Made by a program: the position numbers and the translations under genes. The notes beneath the pieces were generated by a model. It worked only from the letters and a program-made list of their open reading frames with translations. It did not search any database and was not told the DNA's origin. 6,991 bases of DNA, taken from NCBI GenBank assembly GCA_946403615.1, contig CAMJAO010000108.1, positions 1-6,991 of the forward strand, in the 5' to 3' direction. Below are positions 6,245 through 6,991 of this stretch, one piece after another; position 1 is the first letter of the stretch, and the number at the start of each line of letters is the position of its first letter. The DNA comes from an uncultured Prevotellaceae bacterium (GTDB taxonomy: Bacteria > Bacteroidota > Bacteroidia > Bacteroidales > Bacteroidaceae).

Positions 6245-6991
6245 TTATCGTTTTAAGAGATTCATCTTTTCTTGTGGTTTCATCACATCATGTACCTTCG
6301 TCTGCTGGTTCTTGACGGGAGCCTTGAGGGTAGCCTTGATGTCTTGAGACGATGCTGCCACCAGGAATTCGTATTCACCCTCGGTCACGACCCATGCAGA
6401 GGCGGCCTCGTCGAATGATGCCAGTTCCGGAGTGGTGATGCTCAGTGTCAATGTCTGAGTCTCGCCGGGTTTCAGGTTCTTCGTCTTGGCAAAGGCTTTC
6501 AGTTCCTTGGCGGGTTTGTTGGCGGCCTTGTTGTCAGGAGCGGATACATAAAGTTCGACCACTTCCTTGCCCTCGAACTTACCCGTGTTCTTGACAGTGA
6601 CGGTCACATCGTAGATGTCGTTCTTCTGGGCTATTTTGGCGTCACTGTACTCGAAGGTGGTGTAACTGAGGCCATAGCCGAAGGGATAACTCACGGGCAC
6701 CTCGAACGAGTCGAAGTAGCGGTAGCCCACATAGATGTCCTCCTCGTAGTTGGTGTAGTCCACGTTGCGTACATTACCCTTCTTGCCTTGGTTCATCATG
6801 TCGATGCGGGGATCTTCGTCGATGGGGAAGTTCTTTGAACTGTATGCGTCGGTGAACTTGACGGGCCATGTCATCGTGAATTTGCCTGAAGGCGACTGTT
6901 TGCCGCTGAGCACATCGACAACGCTGTTGCCGCCTTCCTGACCTGCCTGCCAAGCGCAGAGGATGGCATCAGGCAGATCTTTCCATGAAGC
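6245..6991 (-). CDS. Glycoside hydrolase family 3 enzyme, C-terminal part (gene continues beyond the window)
   Basis: The frame is open from its TAA stop (6245-6247) to the right edge, giving 248 residues. The first codons at the edge read A-S-W-K-D-L-P-D-A-I-L-C-A-W-Q-A-G-Q-E-G-G, matching the end of the GH3 second domain, so the GTG at 6911-6913 is an internal Val and not a start. The rest comprises the linker with P-F-G-Y-G-L-S-Y-T-T-F-E-Y and a fibronectin-III-like domain ending K-M-N-L-L-K-R. It aligns over its whole visible length with residues 529-786 of the downstream GH3, with near-identical blocks such as N-Y-E-E-D-I-Y-V-G-Y-R-Y-F-D-S-F and the same last five residues, so the two are tandem paralogues. 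The catalytic residues and signal peptide lie outside the window. As the most upstream visible gene it leads the downstream pair, and the operon promoter must be beyond 6991. Confidence 0.93.
   Translation of the reverse strand, partial: ASWKDLPDAILCAWQAGQEGGNSVVDVLSGKQSPSGKFTMTWPVKFTDAYSSKNFPIDEDPRIDMMNQGKKGNVRNVDYTNYEEDIYVGYRYFDSFEVPVSYPFGYGLSYTTFEYSDAKIAQKNDIYDVTVTVKNTGKFEGKEVVELYVSAPDNKAANKPAKELKAFAKTKNLKPGETQTLTLSITTPELASFDEAASAWVVTEGEYEFLVAASSQDIKATLKAPVKNQQTKVHDVMKPQEKMNLLKR

Noticed and set aside
6245..6913. A separate 222-residue gene starting at GTG 6911-6913
   Set aside because: The frame stays open to 6991 and the extra residues match the GH3 second domain, so the GTG is an internal valine.
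1..6991. CRISPR array, tRNA, rRNA, prophage or defence genes
   Set aside because: No regularly spaced repeats, no tRNA-like cloverleaf and no such protein families were seen on either strand.

Overview
The window looks like chromosomal DNA of a Bacteroidales bacterium, probably Prevotella-like. The reasons are: starts preceded by A-rich leaders without clear Shine-Dalgarno sequences; two candidate promoters matching the Bacteroidetes pattern (TTTG/TTG, about 18-19 bases, TAnnTTTG); lipoprotein signal peptides; and a carbohydrate-active operon of the kind common in gut and oral Bacteroidales. The genus is an inference from style, not from a marker gene.

Layout. Positions 1-117 are GC-rich, contain two small hairpins and hold no gene I can support. 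A minus-strand glycerate 2-kinase gene (118-1188) follows. The AT-rich divergent intergenic region 1189-1516 holds a candidate promoter for each flanking gene and, between them, an 8-bp inverted repeat with an 11-base spacer that looks like an operator. A small orphan lipoprotein gene (1517-1936, plus strand) comes next. The convergent intergenic region 1937-2219 contains a 72-bp palindromic element (1981-2052) and a perfect 14-bp-stem terminator (2119-2154 plus T-run) that probably serves both strands.

From 2220 to the right edge there is one tightly packed minus-strand operon. In transcription order it holds the C-terminal part of a GH3 glycosidase (runs off the window at 6991), a complete secreted GH3 glycosidase of 786 residues, and a carboxylesterase-type lipoprotein of about 551 residues. 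Gaps are only 6 and 2 bases. The two GH3 enzymes are clear paralogues. Together the three suggest breakdown of a decorated beta-linked plant polysaccharide: the GH3 enzymes release terminal sugars (beta-glucosidase or beta-xylosidase type) and the esterase removes an ester substituent. No SusC/SusD or regulator is visible, so calling it part of a polysaccharide utilisation locus is inference.

I found no convincing new system. The best items for a second look are the His-to-Asn change in the esterase oxyanion motif, the atypical substrate-site motif of the complete GH3, the palindromic element at 1981-2052, the operator-like repeat at 1374-1400 and the uncharacterised lipoprotein.
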